Shown one piece after another: positions 1 through 7,723 of a stretch of DNA of 42,813 nt. The translations under genes and the position numbers were made by a program. Numbering within the stretch: the first letter of the stretch is position 1; each line of letters opens with the position of its first letter. The stretch comes from Bacillota bacterium. Lineage in GTDB: Bacteria > Bacillota > Clostridia > Lachnospirales > Lachnospiraceae. The stretch covers positions 1 to 42,813 of the forward strand of contig JAEZPG010000054.1 in NCBI GenBank assembly GCA_023413555.1. Reading direction: 5' to 3'. The notes beneath the pieces were generated by a model. That model was given only the letters and a program-made list of their open reading frames with translations. It ran no database searches and was not told where the DNA came from.

Positions 1-1
1 C

Positions 2-424
2 TCTATGGCTCATAAATTAGGTGCCTTCCATCACCTGCCACATGGCGTTGCTAATGCAATCTTAATTACTGAAGTAATGAGATTTAATGCAACAGATGTA
101 CCAACTAAGATGGGAACCTTCTCACAATATCAATATCCACACTGCCTTGAGAGATATGCTGAAATTGCAGATTTCTTAGGAATTAAGGGTAAAGACGATA
201 ATGATAAATTAGAGAACTTAATCAAAGAAATTGAAGCTTTAAAAGAAAAAGTTGGTATTAAGAAAACAATCAAAGAGTACGGTGTAGATGAAAAGTATTT
301 CTTAGAAACCTTAGATGAAATGGTAGAGCAGGCATTTGATGATCAGTGTACTGGAGCTAATCCAAGATATCCATTAATGAAGGAAATCAAAGAAATGTAT
401 CTAAAAGTATACTACGGAAAATAA
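2..424 (+). CDS. adhE: Bifunctional acetaldehyde-CoA/alcohol dehydrogenase, C-terminal end (partial)
   Basis: The reading frame is open at the left edge and ends with TAA. What is visible is the end of an iron-dependent alcohol dehydrogenase domain. The segment GAFHHLPHGVANA carries the histidines that in this family bind the catalytic Fe(II). The later AFDDQCTGANPRYPL segment and the ending YYGK are typical of the AdhE subgroup rather than short single-domain alcohol dehydrogenases. AdhE reduces acetyl-CoA to ethanol in two NADH-dependent steps during fermentation. The N-terminal aldehyde dehydrogenase half would lie to the left of the window, so the fusion itself is inferred. The gene is followed by a strong terminator. 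Confidence 0.88.
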   Translation, partial: SMAHKLGAFHHLPHGVANAILITEVMRFNATDVPTKMGTFSQYQYPHCLERYAEIADFLGIKGKDDNDKLENLIKEIEALKEKVGIKKTIKEYGVDEKYFLETLDEMVEQAFDDQCTGANPRYPLMKEIKEMYLKVYYGK

Positions 425-440
425 TAAGAAAGTAATTTAT

Positions 441-484
441 AAAACCCACCTTGTTACCTAATAGTGACAAGGTGGGTTTTTTCA
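441..484 (+). terminator. Rho-independent terminator after adhE
   Basis: A perfect 14-bp stem (441-454 with 467-480, core ACCCACCTTGT) with a 12-nt loop, followed by a T run. It lies 17 bases after the adhE stop codon. Confidence 0.93.
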
Positions 485-516
485 TAATACCAAGGATGCA
501 CAACATACAGAAAGGG

Positions 517-556
517 AAAGAGCGATGGCTGATACATCTATCAGCCATCGCTCTTT
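517..556. terminator. Perfect 17-bp hairpin, terminator of the convergent kinase gene
   Basis: Arms 517-533 and 540-556 are perfectly complementary (GAGCGATGGCTGAT core) around a 6-nt loop. It sits 34 bases beyond the stop codon of the minus-strand kinase gene and can act on both strands. On the minus strand the T-rich tail is interrupted (CTTTCCCTTTC). Confidence 0.8.
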
Positions 557-589
557 ATAAAGAAGGAAAATAAAAGAATATTAATCAAA

Positions 590-1336
590 CTATTCGTATT
601 CGACTACGTTAATCCATTTAAGGAGTAAATCTCGTTCTTGAGGCCTGCCCTTTGTAAGCTGAGCTGCTGCCACAAGAGGAAGCCATTGGTGAACATATTG
701 CTTCTTAGTAGATGTCTTCTTGCAGAAAATATCCATGTAAGCATTGGCCATATCCGTATTGGATAGGGAAAGCAAAAGATATGTACGAGCTACATCAGCA
801 CTGGCATTACCCTGAGAAGCATGGATCCAGTCAAGTGTATAGTATTTATCACCGGATACAACAATATTACGAGGTTCAAAGTCACCATGACAAACTTTAT
901 TGTGCTTAGGCATACCATCTAATCGAGTCAATAGATCATACTTAACTACATCATCAATCTCAGTTAAACTCGAAATTTGAGCTTTCATCTTATCTTTTAG
1001 TTTATTCAATAATGGAGATCTTTTAGATTGGATAGTAAGCTGAAGATCTACCATTTTCTCTAAGTATTTTTCCATGTCTGAAGGATTCTGTTGCATAACA
1101 GTAGCTAAAGTAGGACCCTCAATATAATCCATAACGATAGCCCAATTACCATTAACCATAGTTACTTGTTGTACATGTGGAAGGTCTAATCCTGTTAATT
1201 CTACTCTAGATGTATTGAGTGCTTCTAAAAGAACATCAACCTTTGACATATTCGAGTTAAACACTTTTACCGCTTGATCATTATAACGATAAACATGTGA
1301 CGATGTACCAGTAGAAATCAAGTTAGTTAATTCCAT
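590..1336 (-). CDS. APH/choline-kinase-like small-molecule phosphotransferase (248 aa)
   Basis: A single-domain protein of the aminoglycoside phosphotransferase/protein-kinase-like fold. It shows AVKVF with a candidate ATP lysine near residue 24, the catalytic loop CHGDFEPRN (residues 149-157, HGDxxxxN) and a metal-binding LDW at 168-170. The family phosphorylates hydroxyls of small molecules; the substrate cannot be read from the sequence, and resistance should not be assumed. The start was chosen at 1336 because GGGAGGAG lies 6-10 bases upstream; the open frame extends further 5' without an RBS. Monocistronic, with its own terminator. An HTH or membrane segment is not seen. Confidence 0.72.
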   Translation of the reverse strand: MELTNLISTGTSSHVYRYNDQAVKVFNSNMSKVDVLLEALNTSRVELTGLDLPHVQQVTMVNGNWAIVMDYIEGPTLATVMQQNPSDMEKYLEKMVDLQLTIQSKRSPLLNKLKDKMKAQISSLTEIDDVVKYDLLTRLDGMPKHNKVCHGDFEPRNIVVSGDKYYTLDWIHASQGNASADVARTYLLLSLSNTDMANAYMDIFCKKTSTKKQYVHQWLPLVAAAQLTKGRPQERDLLLKWINVVEYE

Positions 1337-1414
1337 AATAGTTCTCCTCCCTATGATGTATACAATTTGGCCTGATTTTGAAAAAATAAAAAAGATTCTT
1401 CTCAATCTATAACT

Positions 1415-1443
1415 ATTATAACACAATTAAACAAAATAGTACA
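1415..1443 (-). promoter_or_regulatory. Possible sigma-A promoter for the APH-like kinase
   Basis: Minus-strand TATAAT (1420-1415) with a weak -35 TGTACT (1443-1438) 17 bases away. The -10 matches consensus; the -35 matches only 3 of 6. Confidence 0.42.
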
Positions 1444-1468
1444 CATTTTAAAATAATTTATATGTAAA

Positions 1469-1497
1469 TTGTACAATAACTTCGACTATGGTATAAT
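1469..1497 (+). promoter_or_regulatory. Sigma-A promoter for the HD-GYP gene
   Basis: TTGTAC at 1469-1474, 17-base spacer, TATAAT at 1492-1497, about 90 bases before the HD-GYP start. It faces away from the kinase promoter. Confidence 0.72.
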
Positions 1498-1586
1498 CTC
1501 TTAGAAACATATTTGTATACAAAGAATAACGAAATCATTATAATAGAGATAGAGGTTGATCAACATCACCCTAGATGGAGGATTAT

Positions 1587-2654
1587 ATGAGAAAAATAGA
1601 TATCAATGCCATAAAAGGTTCCGAGACATTGGCTAGAGATGTATATGGACAGAATAATACCATCTTACTTCCCTCCGGAATACTTTTAAAGAAAGAGTAT
1701 ATTGAACCACTTAAGAAAATGAATATTTCATATATATATGTAGAAGACGAGTTTTCTGCTGGGATTGAGGAAAGCAAAAACAGTGAAAATGAGTTAAAAG
1801 TACAGTGTTTACATAAAATCAGAGAAACCCTAGACAGGTTTTCTTTTAGTATGAGAAATCAGGCTAATCAAATTAATGATATAGCAGAAGAAGTCATTAT
1901 GGAAGTGTTAAGTAATGAGCATATTTTATACAATATTGCCGGAGTAAGACAAAAGAGTGAGGATCTATACTCCCACAGTCTAAATGTGTGTGCGTTATCT
2001 GTACTTCTTGCTATTAAGTTAAATCTGTCAAAAACAAGAGTGAAGGACATAGCAGAAGGAAGTATTCTTCATGACATAGGTTTTACTTGTGTGAATGCTA
2101 TGTATAAGGCCGGAGGAAAGAAGTACTACAGAGCCAATGAATTAAAGGAAATTAAAAAACATGTGATATATGGATACAATCTTGTAGAAAATGCAGATTG
2201 GTTATCAACCAGATCCAAAGAGATTATTCTCTACCACCATGAGATATGTAATGGAACCGGTTATCCTTTTCATTTAAACGCAGATAAAATTAAGATTGGT
2301 AGTAAGATTGTGTCTGTTTGTGATACGTTTGACTGTTTAGTTTATGGGTACATAACGAAACCTAAAAAGGTTCATGAAGCAATTGAATATATAGTCAGTC
2401 AGAGTGGTATTAAATTCTCCCATCAAGTAGTAAAGGCATTTAATGCATCTGTTGCTGCATTTCCTAATGGCACGCTTGTGTTGACTAATGAGAATGAACT
2501 TGGCATCGTCCTAAAACAGAGTAACAGTTGTCCAACTCGTCCAGTGATTAGAATTATTCAGGATAAAGATGGTAATAAATATAGTGAGTGGGTCGAGAAG
2601 AACTTAATGGATTGTCATACCTTGTTTATAGTAGATACAGTAGATTCTTTGTAG
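1587..2654 (+). CDS. HD-GYP domain protein, probable cyclic-di-GMP phosphodiesterase (355 aa)
   Basis: The C-terminal two thirds carry an HD-GYP domain: H130, the LHDIGF pair H162-D163, then YHHEICNGTGYP at residues 216-227 and a late aspartate in SVCDTFDCL. HD-GYP enzymes hydrolyse cyclic di-GMP (some cGAMP) with a di- or tri-iron centre. The metal ligands visible here look intact, so an active enzyme is plausible. The N-terminal 100 residues (DVYGQNNTILLPSG) resemble the small domain often found before clostridial HD-GYP domains. No signal peptide or receiver domain. The start at 1587 is set by GGAGG five bases upstream; an in-frame ATG at 1575 overlaps that RBS. It lies with the DUF3881-like gene 110 bases downstream. 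Confidence 0.85.
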   Translation: MRKIDINAIKGSETLARDVYGQNNTILLPSGILLKKEYIEPLKKMNISYIYVEDEFSAGIEESKNSENELKVQCLHKIRETLDRFSFSMRNQANQINDIAEEVIMEVLSNEHILYNIAGVRQKSEDLYSHSLNVCALSVLLAIKLNLSKTRVKDIAEGSILHDIGFTCVNAMYKAGGKKYYRANELKEIKKHVIYGYNLVENADWLSTRSKEIILYHHEICNGTGYPFHLNADKIKIGSKIVSVCDTFDCLVYGYITKPKKVHEAIEYIVSQSGIKFSHQVVKAFNASVAAFPNGTLVLTNENELGIVLKQSNSCPTRPVIRIIQDKDGNKYSEWVEKNLMDCHTLFIVDTVDSL

Positions 2655-2764
2655 TATTCTTTTTATATACAGAGGGTAGAGCGTAAAGGAAGTAGACAAA
2701 AGGATAAATAGGTGATATAAATAGATATGCTAAATACTTGTGTTACAAAGGGGGCATAATAGCG

Positions 2765-3652
2765 ATGCATAGTTATCTTAGAACAATTGGGTTTAGTCAA
2801 ATTAGAAATCAGATTGAGATGGATAAGCTGATTGAAGATATATTGAATAATTCTACACATGATAAAATGGTAATGACAGAAGATAGAACTATGTATGCTG
2901 AAGTAGCAAAAGAATTCGCAACCAATATGGGAATTGCGCTTCGGGGTGAGTATGACGATAAAGGTGTCTTTCGTTTAGAAAATTACTATCCTTATTTTAT
3001 AGGAAAAACCATATCCACAAAGGAAGAGGTAAGCTTTAATAAGAAGGTAGATAGCAACAGTTACACAGGCATGTGTGATGATATTAGAGTTGGGGTTAGT
3101 CTAATTTTCTATCTCCAAAATGTAATGGAATATCTTGGACTGCGTAACAGAAAAAAAAGCATGGGACAAGGGTTGTCCGTAATGCTAACAGGGTTATCCC
3201 TATCAGGAAAAGTGTTACTGGGTGTGGATAAGAAACAAAAGGGGAAGAAGAACCGTACAGTAGAGGCAAAAAAAAGAAATAAATTATTGGCGGAGGCAAG
3301 AGAAGGAAATCAAGAAGCTATCGATAGTCTGACCATAGATGATATTGATCTCTTTGCTTCTATTAGCAAAAGAACCAAAAACGAAGATATCTACTCTATT
3401 GTAGATAGTAGCTTTGTTCCTTATGGATCAGAATCCGATAACTATATGGTGGTAGGAACAATTCTAGACTACAAGCCATTGATCAATGAGCTTACCAAGG
3501 AAGAGTTGTATGCACTTACTATAGAATGCAATGAGCTTAAGTTTGAGCTTTGTATTGCGAAAACTGATTTATTGGGGGAACCTGCCGTAGGACGCCGTTT
3601 TAAGGGTGTTATTTGGATGCAGGGAACAGTACATTTTGAGGAGTTGTATTAA
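2765..3652 (+). CDS. DUF3881-like cytosolic protein of unknown function (295 aa)
   Basis: No catalytic motif is visible. The N-terminus (MHSYLRTIGFS) and overall layout fit my memory of the DUF3881 family, which is largely confined to Lachnospiraceae; function unknown. The middle has a basic stretch (KKQKGKKNRTVEAKKRNK, around residues 150-170) and the C-terminal half is mixed acidic. There are no membrane segments or signal peptide. The start at 2765 follows AAAGGGG by about 10 bases; the frame is open for nine codons upstream. It follows the HD-GYP gene in the same direction without an obvious terminator between them. Confidence 0.62.
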   Translation: MHSYLRTIGFSQIRNQIEMDKLIEDILNNSTHDKMVMTEDRTMYAEVAKEFATNMGIALRGEYDDKGVFRLENYYPYFIGKTISTKEEVSFNKKVDSNSYTGMCDDIRVGVSLIFYLQNVMEYLGLRNRKKSMGQGLSVMLTGLSLSGKVLLGVDKKQKGKKNRTVEAKKRNKLLAEAREGNQEAIDSLTIDDIDLFASISKRTKNEDIYSIVDSSFVPYGSESDNYMVVGTILDYKPLINELTKEELYALTIECNELKFELCIAKTDLLGEPAVGRRFKGVIWMQGTVHFEELY

Positions 3653-3663
3653 GTATCTTAAGG

Positions 3664-3692
3664 TTGACTTAAATGTGGTCTACCATTATAAT
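3664..3692 (+). promoter_or_regulatory. Sigma-A promoter for tRNA-Arg
   Basis: TTGACT (3664-3669), 17-base spacer, TATAAT (3687-3692). Transcription would start near 3699, about 42 bases before the mature tRNA. Confidence 0.82.
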
Positions 3693-3740
3693 ATGTATTG
3701 TGCCCAAAATTCGCAGCTTTTGTGATGGGGGCAAGTAGAA

Positions 3741-3812
3741 GTTCTCATAGTTAAATGGATATAACAGGGACCTCCTAAGTCTCAGTTGCAGGTTCGATTC
3801 CTGCTGGGAACG
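3741..3812 (+). tRNA. tRNA-Arg (anticodon CCT)
   Basis: A full cloverleaf can be drawn: acceptor GTTCTCA with TGGGAAC (one G:U), D stem GTTA/TAAC, anticodon stem GGGAC/GTCTC around loop CTCCTAA (anticodon CCT, reads AGG), four-base variable loop, T stem GCAGG/CCTGC with loop TTCGATT. Discriminator G. The 3' CCA is not encoded. It is flanked by its own promoter and terminator, so it is an independent unit. Confidence 0.93.
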
Positions 3813-3814
3813 TT

Positions 3815-3848
3815 AAAGTCGTCATGCAATTTGTGTGGCGACTTTTTT
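3815..3848 (+). terminator. Terminator of tRNA-Arg, G:U-rich stem
   Basis: AAAGTCG (3815-3821) pairs with CGACTTT (3839-3845), and the stem continues inward through several G:U pairs almost to the tip. TTTTTT follows. It starts three bases after the tRNA. Confidence 0.83.
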
Positions 3849-4047
3849 GTTGTATATAAGAGGGAAAAAACACCTTTACAACAAAACTTTTTGCACTACG
3901 CTCAAAGTAATTGACATATAGTACTAAAAAATGAAAAATTGCGCAACATATACTATATATATTAATGAAAAATGTGGTACAATAGGATATAATAATGTTG
4001 AAATAATATATGAGATGTAGTTTGATAAGGGATAAGGGAGGAATTTA

Positions 4048-4413
4048 ATGAAAAAATTAGCGAATATGTTTTATTCAGTCTTTTTTGTGGCATCAATAAT
4101 ATTTTTAGTATATTGCTTTATAGAGTTTCGAGAGGATCTAGCAACTATGATATGTGCAAGTATCGTTGTATTAATAGCAGCCTTTCTATTCATTGATGTT
4201 CTAGTTAGTGTTTACAAACAAGAAAAGAAGGATTTCCTTGAGAAAGCACAGCAAAGAGAGGATGCAACTACAGCAGAAATGAAAAAGTATCTAAATGAAA
4301 TTCTTAAGTATGAAAAAGCTATTTATGTAGTGAGTAAAAGAGAACTTGCGGAGATTCAACAAGAGCAGAATAAGGACCAAGCATCTGATACTGCTAAGTT
4401 TAAAGTTTTATAA
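4048..4413 (+). CDS. Small two-helix membrane protein with cytosolic coiled tail (121 aa)
   Basis: Not recognised as a named family. Two hydrophobic helices are clear (about residues 8-25 and 33-55, VYCFIE linker between them), followed by a charged, probably helical tail (EKKDFLEKAQQREDATTAEMKKYLNE) ending in SDTAKFKVL. It could be a small membrane adaptor. GGGAGGAA sits 7 bases before the ATG. Upstream, an extended -10 (TGGTACAAT, 3975-3983) is possible but has no convincing -35. The exonuclease gene follows 18 bases later, so they are probably co-transcribed. Confidence 0.7.
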   Translation: MKKLANMFYSVFFVASIIFLVYCFIEFREDLATMICASIVVLIAAFLFIDVLVSVYKQEKKDFLEKAQQREDATTAEMKKYLNEILKYEKAIYVVSKRELAEIQQEQNKDQASDTAKFKVL

Positions 4414-4431
4414 AGCAGGGCAGGAGATTTT

Positions 4432-5388
4432 ATGAATTATATTATTGTGGATTTGGAATGGAACCAAAGCCCTCTTGGAAAAGGAAGTGAGAATGAAAAG
4501 CTTCCTTTTGAAATCATTGAAATTGGAGCAGTAAAGCTTAGTGAGCAAGATGAAATATTAGACGAATATCATAGTTATATCAAGCCACAGGTGTATAAAG
4601 AACTTCATTTTAAAACCAAAGAAATATTAAGTATTACCACAAGTGACTTAATCCATGGGAAGTCTTTTGAAGAGGTTATCAAGGACTTCTTTTCTTGGTG
4701 CGGTGAGGATTATTCCTTTAGCACTTGGGGTTCAATGGATCTAACTGAGCTACAGCGTAATCTCCAATACTATAATTTGCTTGAGCTTCTTCCTGGTCCG
4801 ATTAAGTATTATGATGTACAAAAGTTATTTGCCTTACAATATGAAGGAGTGAAGAACCCTCATACCCTAGAATATGCAGTGGACTTTTTAAAGATAAAGA
4901 AAGACGGTGTATTTCATAGTGCAATAGATGACGCACGTTATACTGCCCAAGTTTTTCAGAAAACAAAAAAAGAAATGCTTAAAAGCTTCTCCATTGATTC
5001 TTACCAAAATCCTAAGAGTAAGGAAGAGGAAATCTATATTGTCTATGACAAATATAGTAAGTATATATCTAGGGAATTTAATACAAAAGAAGAGGCTATT
5101 CTGGATAAGGATGTTACCTCCACCGTATGCTATTTATGCGGTAAGCGGGCGGCCAAAAAGATTAAATGGTTTTCTAGTAATACCAAGAACTACTATTGCC
5201 TTGCGTATTGCAGAAAGCATGGATATCTGAAAGGCAAATTACGTATGAAAAAGACCGATGGAGACCAGGTCTATGCCATTAAAATTCTAAAGCTTACGGA
5301 TGAGACAGAAGCAACAGCTATTCGAAAAAAGCAGCAGGATATCAAAGGTAGAAAAAAAGAGAAACGTGCTAAAAAAACAAATAAGTAA
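4432..5388 (+). CDS. DEDDh-family 3'-5' exonuclease with C-terminal Cys/His cluster (318 aa)
   Basis: An RNase T/DnaQ-type exonuclease. Visible catalytic residues are D7 and E9 (VDLEWNQ), D103 (GSMD) and the H162-x4-D167 pair (FHSAIDDA), fixing it as DEDDh with Mg-dependent 3'-5' activity. It is close to the KapD/ERI1-like group of stand-alone exonucleases. After about residue 190 comes an extra region with CYLCG (C233, C236) and CLAYCRKHG (C256, C260, H263), which looks like a zinc-binding module, then a lysine-rich tail that could touch nucleic acid. The substrate (RNA or DNA) is not readable. It ends at a strong bidirectional terminator. Confidence 0.82.
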   Translation: MNYIIVDLEWNQSPLGKGSENEKLPFEIIEIGAVKLSEQDEILDEYHSYIKPQVYKELHFKTKEILSITTSDLIHGKSFEEVIKDFFSWCGEDYSFSTWGSMDLTELQRNLQYYNLLELLPGPIKYYDVQKLFALQYEGVKNPHTLEYAVDFLKIKKDGVFHSAIDDARYTAQVFQKTKKEMLKSFSIDSYQNPKSKEEEIYIVYDKYSKYISREFNTKEEAILDKDVTSTVCYLCGKRAAKKIKWFSSNTKNYYCLAYCRKHGYLKGKLRMKKTDGDQVYAIKILKLTDETEATAIRKKQQDIKGRKKEKRAKKTNK

Positions 5389-5426
5389 GGCTATTGTTTA
5401 GAATCTATTCTAAACAATAGCCTTTT
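5387..5426. terminator. Bidirectional terminator between exonuclease and dac genes
   Basis: Arms GGCTATTGTTTAGAAT (5389-5404) and its exact complement (5407-5422) with a two-base centre, flanked by AA and TTTT. It serves the convergent genes on both sides. Confidence 0.88.
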
Positions 5427-5438
5427 AAAATGGCAACC

Positions 5439-6941
5439 TTATTTCTTAAACATTTCATTAAGAGAAGTGTAAAATTTAGTGCTCTTTTTAGAAGAGTATT
5501 TATTGTTAGGAAGAATACCTTTTTTCTTTCTAAATATACATAAAATTAATATTAAAACAAGAATAATAAATAGAACTAGTCCTAATATAATTAAAATCTG
5601 TGTTACACTAGTACCCTGATTTACATTAAATATATCTGCTAAAGCGTTACCAGTATTCTTCTGAACTACTTTACTATTCTCTAACACCTGTCTGTCAGAG
5701 GTCTTTGTATATATGATATTACTACTACCTACTAAAGTACCATCTAAGGTGTAGGTGATAGAGCCAATAATATTATCGCCCTCTTCGATTGGTACATTGT
5801 CATAGTAGTTTATACTTTGGACCACGTCCTTTAGATCACAAGTATTGGGAATAACAATTGTATTCTCTCCATCTATTTTCAGAGGGGACTGACTACTATC
5901 ATAGAGACAATTATATTTAGTAAAAAGTAAGTCTTCCTCGATAGTAGGAGCATTGTTTTCTTCATTGATATTATAAACAGAGAAATTAGCAAAACAATAA
6001 TCAAACAGAGAAATAGTATCAGTATATTGGTTCATCTGAGAATAGGATGGTTTGGATTTTAATACGACACATATAAGCTCTAAGCCATCTTTCTCAGCCA
6101 CAGTTACCAATGTATTGCCAGCTTGATCAGTATAGCCAGTCTTTCCTGCAAGAGTGTACTGATACTCATACTGAGGATAATCATTTGGATAGATCATCTG
6201 GTGCTTGTTGGTTAGATATCTAGTTTCTGACTGTTTATTAGTAGGTGGAATCACGTATCTCTTAGTTCCAGAAATGGAACGGAAGGTCTGATTCTTCATG
6301 GCAGCTTTTGTAATCAAGGCCATATCATATGCAGTAGTGTAGTGTTCAATATTATGCAAACCATGAGGATTGGTAAAATGCGTATTTTTACATCCCAATT
6401 CCTTAGCTTTAGCTGTCATCAGTTCAGCAAACTTGGATATGCTTCCAGATATATGTTCTCCTATAGCATTAGCTACCTCATTAGCACTCTTTAACATTAA
6501 GGCATAAAGACATTGTTCCATTGTAAGCTGTTCGTCAACGTCAGCACTAATGTGTGCACTTCCTGATTCAATTGAAAAAACCGCATCGTGACTAAAAGTC
6601 ACAGTCTCACTAAGGGAAGAATTCTCAAGTGCTAGTAAAGCAGTCATAATTTTGGTGATACTAGCTGGATAGTGCTTGTCATTAATATTCTTGGCATATA
6701 AAACCATGCCAGTACTGGCTTCCATAATAATTGCCGATTCTGCTATAACGGAAGGTCCCTTTGAAGCATCCACTGTTAGACTTGATACACCAGAGGTGGC
6801 ATTGTCATTGCTGGTATCAGTAGCAGTAGGGGCGGTATTATTTGCAGAAGTTGCAAATGCAGTAGTTGAATTTATGACCAGTACATTTCCCAAAATGGTA
6901 ATAATCATTAATATGGATAATAATCTCTTCTTTGTAAACAT
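5439..6941 (-). CDS. dacF: D-alanyl-D-alanine carboxypeptidase, membrane-anchored PBP5/DacF type (500 aa)
   Basis: A class of low-molecular-weight penicillin-binding protein that trims the terminal D-Ala from peptidoglycan stem peptides outside the membrane. All three signature motifs are present: SITK (nucleophile S94, K97), SAN (152-154) and KTG (267-269). An N-terminal signal peptide (residues 1-31, ending near AFATSA) precedes an Ala/Thr/Asn-rich linker. A hydrophobic helix near the C-terminus (TQILIILGLVLFIILVLIL) followed by FRKKKG anchors it, instead of the amphipathic helix of classical PBP5. GAGGAG lies 6 bases before the ATG. It has its own promoter (6983-7011). The paralogue name is tentative. 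Confidence 0.86.
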   Translation of the reverse strand: MFTKKRLLSILMIITILGNVLVINSTTAFATSANNTAPTATDTSNDNATSGVSSLTVDASKGPSVIAESAIIMEASTGMVLYAKNINDKHYPASITKIMTALLALENSSLSETVTFSHDAVFSIESGSAHISADVDEQLTMEQCLYALMLKSANEVANAIGEHISGSISKFAELMTAKAKELGCKNTHFTNPHGLHNIEHYTTAYDMALITKAAMKNQTFRSISGTKRYVIPPTNKQSETRYLTNKHQMIYPNDYPQYEYQYTLAGKTGYTDQAGNTLVTVAEKDGLELICVVLKSKPSYSQMNQYTDTISLFDYCFANFSVYNINEENNAPTIEEDLLFTKYNCLYDSSQSPLKIDGENTIVIPNTCDLKDVVQSINYYDNVPIEEGDNIIGSITYTLDGTLVGSSNIIYTKTSDRQVLENSKVVQKNTGNALADIFNVNQGTSVTQILIILGLVLFIILVLILILCIFRKKKGILPNNKYSSKKSTKFYTSLNEMFKK

Positions 6942-6982
6942 AAGTACTCCTCAAACTTCCGTTCTTTTACCTAACAAAGATA

Positions 6983-7011
6983 ATTATAAGTCATTTTTAT
7001 AAGTCTATCAA
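6983..7011 (-). promoter_or_regulatory. Sigma-A promoter for the carboxypeptidase gene
   Basis: Minus-strand TTGATA (7011-7006), 17-base spacer, TATAAT (6988-6983), about 40 bases before the start codon. Confidence 0.82.
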
Positions 7012-7037
7012 GAATATTCTAAAGAAACCTTTCTTTT

Positions 7038-7094
7038 AGTGTATAAAAAATAGACAACTGTTTTGAATAAACAGTTGCCTATTTTTTATACACT
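7038..7094 (-). terminator. Terminator of the V-type ATPase operon, overlapping the last stop codon
   Basis: A 26-bp inverted repeat (7038-7063 with 7069-7094) with one mismatch and a 5-nt loop. The centre CAACTGTTT/AAACAGTTG is followed on the minus strand by TATTTTTT. The TAA of the subunit D gene (7088-7086) lies inside one arm, so the hairpin also covers the end of that coding region. Confidence 0.85.
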
Positions 7095-7709
7095 TTTTGA
7101 TTGCATACGTTTAATTACTTTTAGTCTTGTAAACTCCTCACGCTCTTTTTCCTCTAATGCATCTGTAATCTCCTTAGTCAGAGAAGTATACATAGGAATC
7201 GTGATGTTTTGAAGAGCATTAGCACGTTTCTGAGTTTTCTTAATGTTATAGGCCAAACGATAAGCGGCGTTTTCTATACTAGATAACCGTATTGTCAATT
7301 CTTTTACTTTATTGAATTCTCGTGTGGCTTTATCCAAGGAAATTCGCGTATTGAAAAAGGGGTAGTATGGAGCGTCAGTAGTTAGATTTCCTTTCACAAG
7401 AGGAATTTCAGTACCCATAATACTTCGATACTTTATAGAAATAGAATTCTCTATAGGAACCGTCTGAGCTAGTTCAAAAACATTGTGAATTCCCATTTCA
7501 ATGTTAACCTGCTGAAGAGCACGATATGCAGAGCTAAAGGTAACATCAATTTCTTTTTGAATCAGGGAAGCATCGTCAATTAGACCCATTAGTTCTCGAA
7601 TTAGAATGTTACGTTTCTTATCCATTAGCTCAAAGCCTTGTTTTGCCAAGGCTAGGGAGTTTTTTGCCAATATAAGATTACCCTTGGTAGGAAAGGTATT
7701 TGGGTTCAT
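7086..7709 (-). CDS. atpD: V-type ATP synthase subunit D, central rotor shaft (207 aa)
   Basis: The family's long antiparallel coiled coil is visible: an N-terminal helix starting NTFPTKGNLILAKNSLALAKQG and a C-terminal helix (TQKRANALQNITIPMYTSLTKEITDALEEKEREEFTRLKVIK read in pieces). PTKGNL and the RANALQN segment are characteristic. Subunit D turns inside the A3B3 head and couples ATP hydrolysis or synthesis to the membrane rotor. It is the last gene, 14 bases after subunit B. Length is normal. Confidence 0.95.
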   Translation of the reverse strand: MNPNTFPTKGNLILAKNSLALAKQGFELMDKKRNILIRELMGLIDDASLIQKEIDVTFSSAYRALQQVNIEMGIHNVFELAQTVPIENSISIKYRSIMGTEIPLVKGNLTTDAPYYPFFNTRISLDKATREFNKVKELTIRLSSIENAAYRLAYNIKKTQKRANALQNITIPMYTSLTKEITDALEEKEREEFTRLKVIKRMQSKSV

Positions 7710-7723
7710 AAACTCACCGTCCT

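Noticed and set aside
590..1336. APH-like kinase as an antibiotic-resistance gene
   Set aside because: Only the general kinase fold motifs are visible; the fold is shared by many metabolic kinases and the context is core genome.
3911..3939. TTGACA as a -35 for the small membrane protein gene
   Set aside because: No TATAAT-like element at 16-18 bases; an extended -10 further down is as likely, so no promoter was called.
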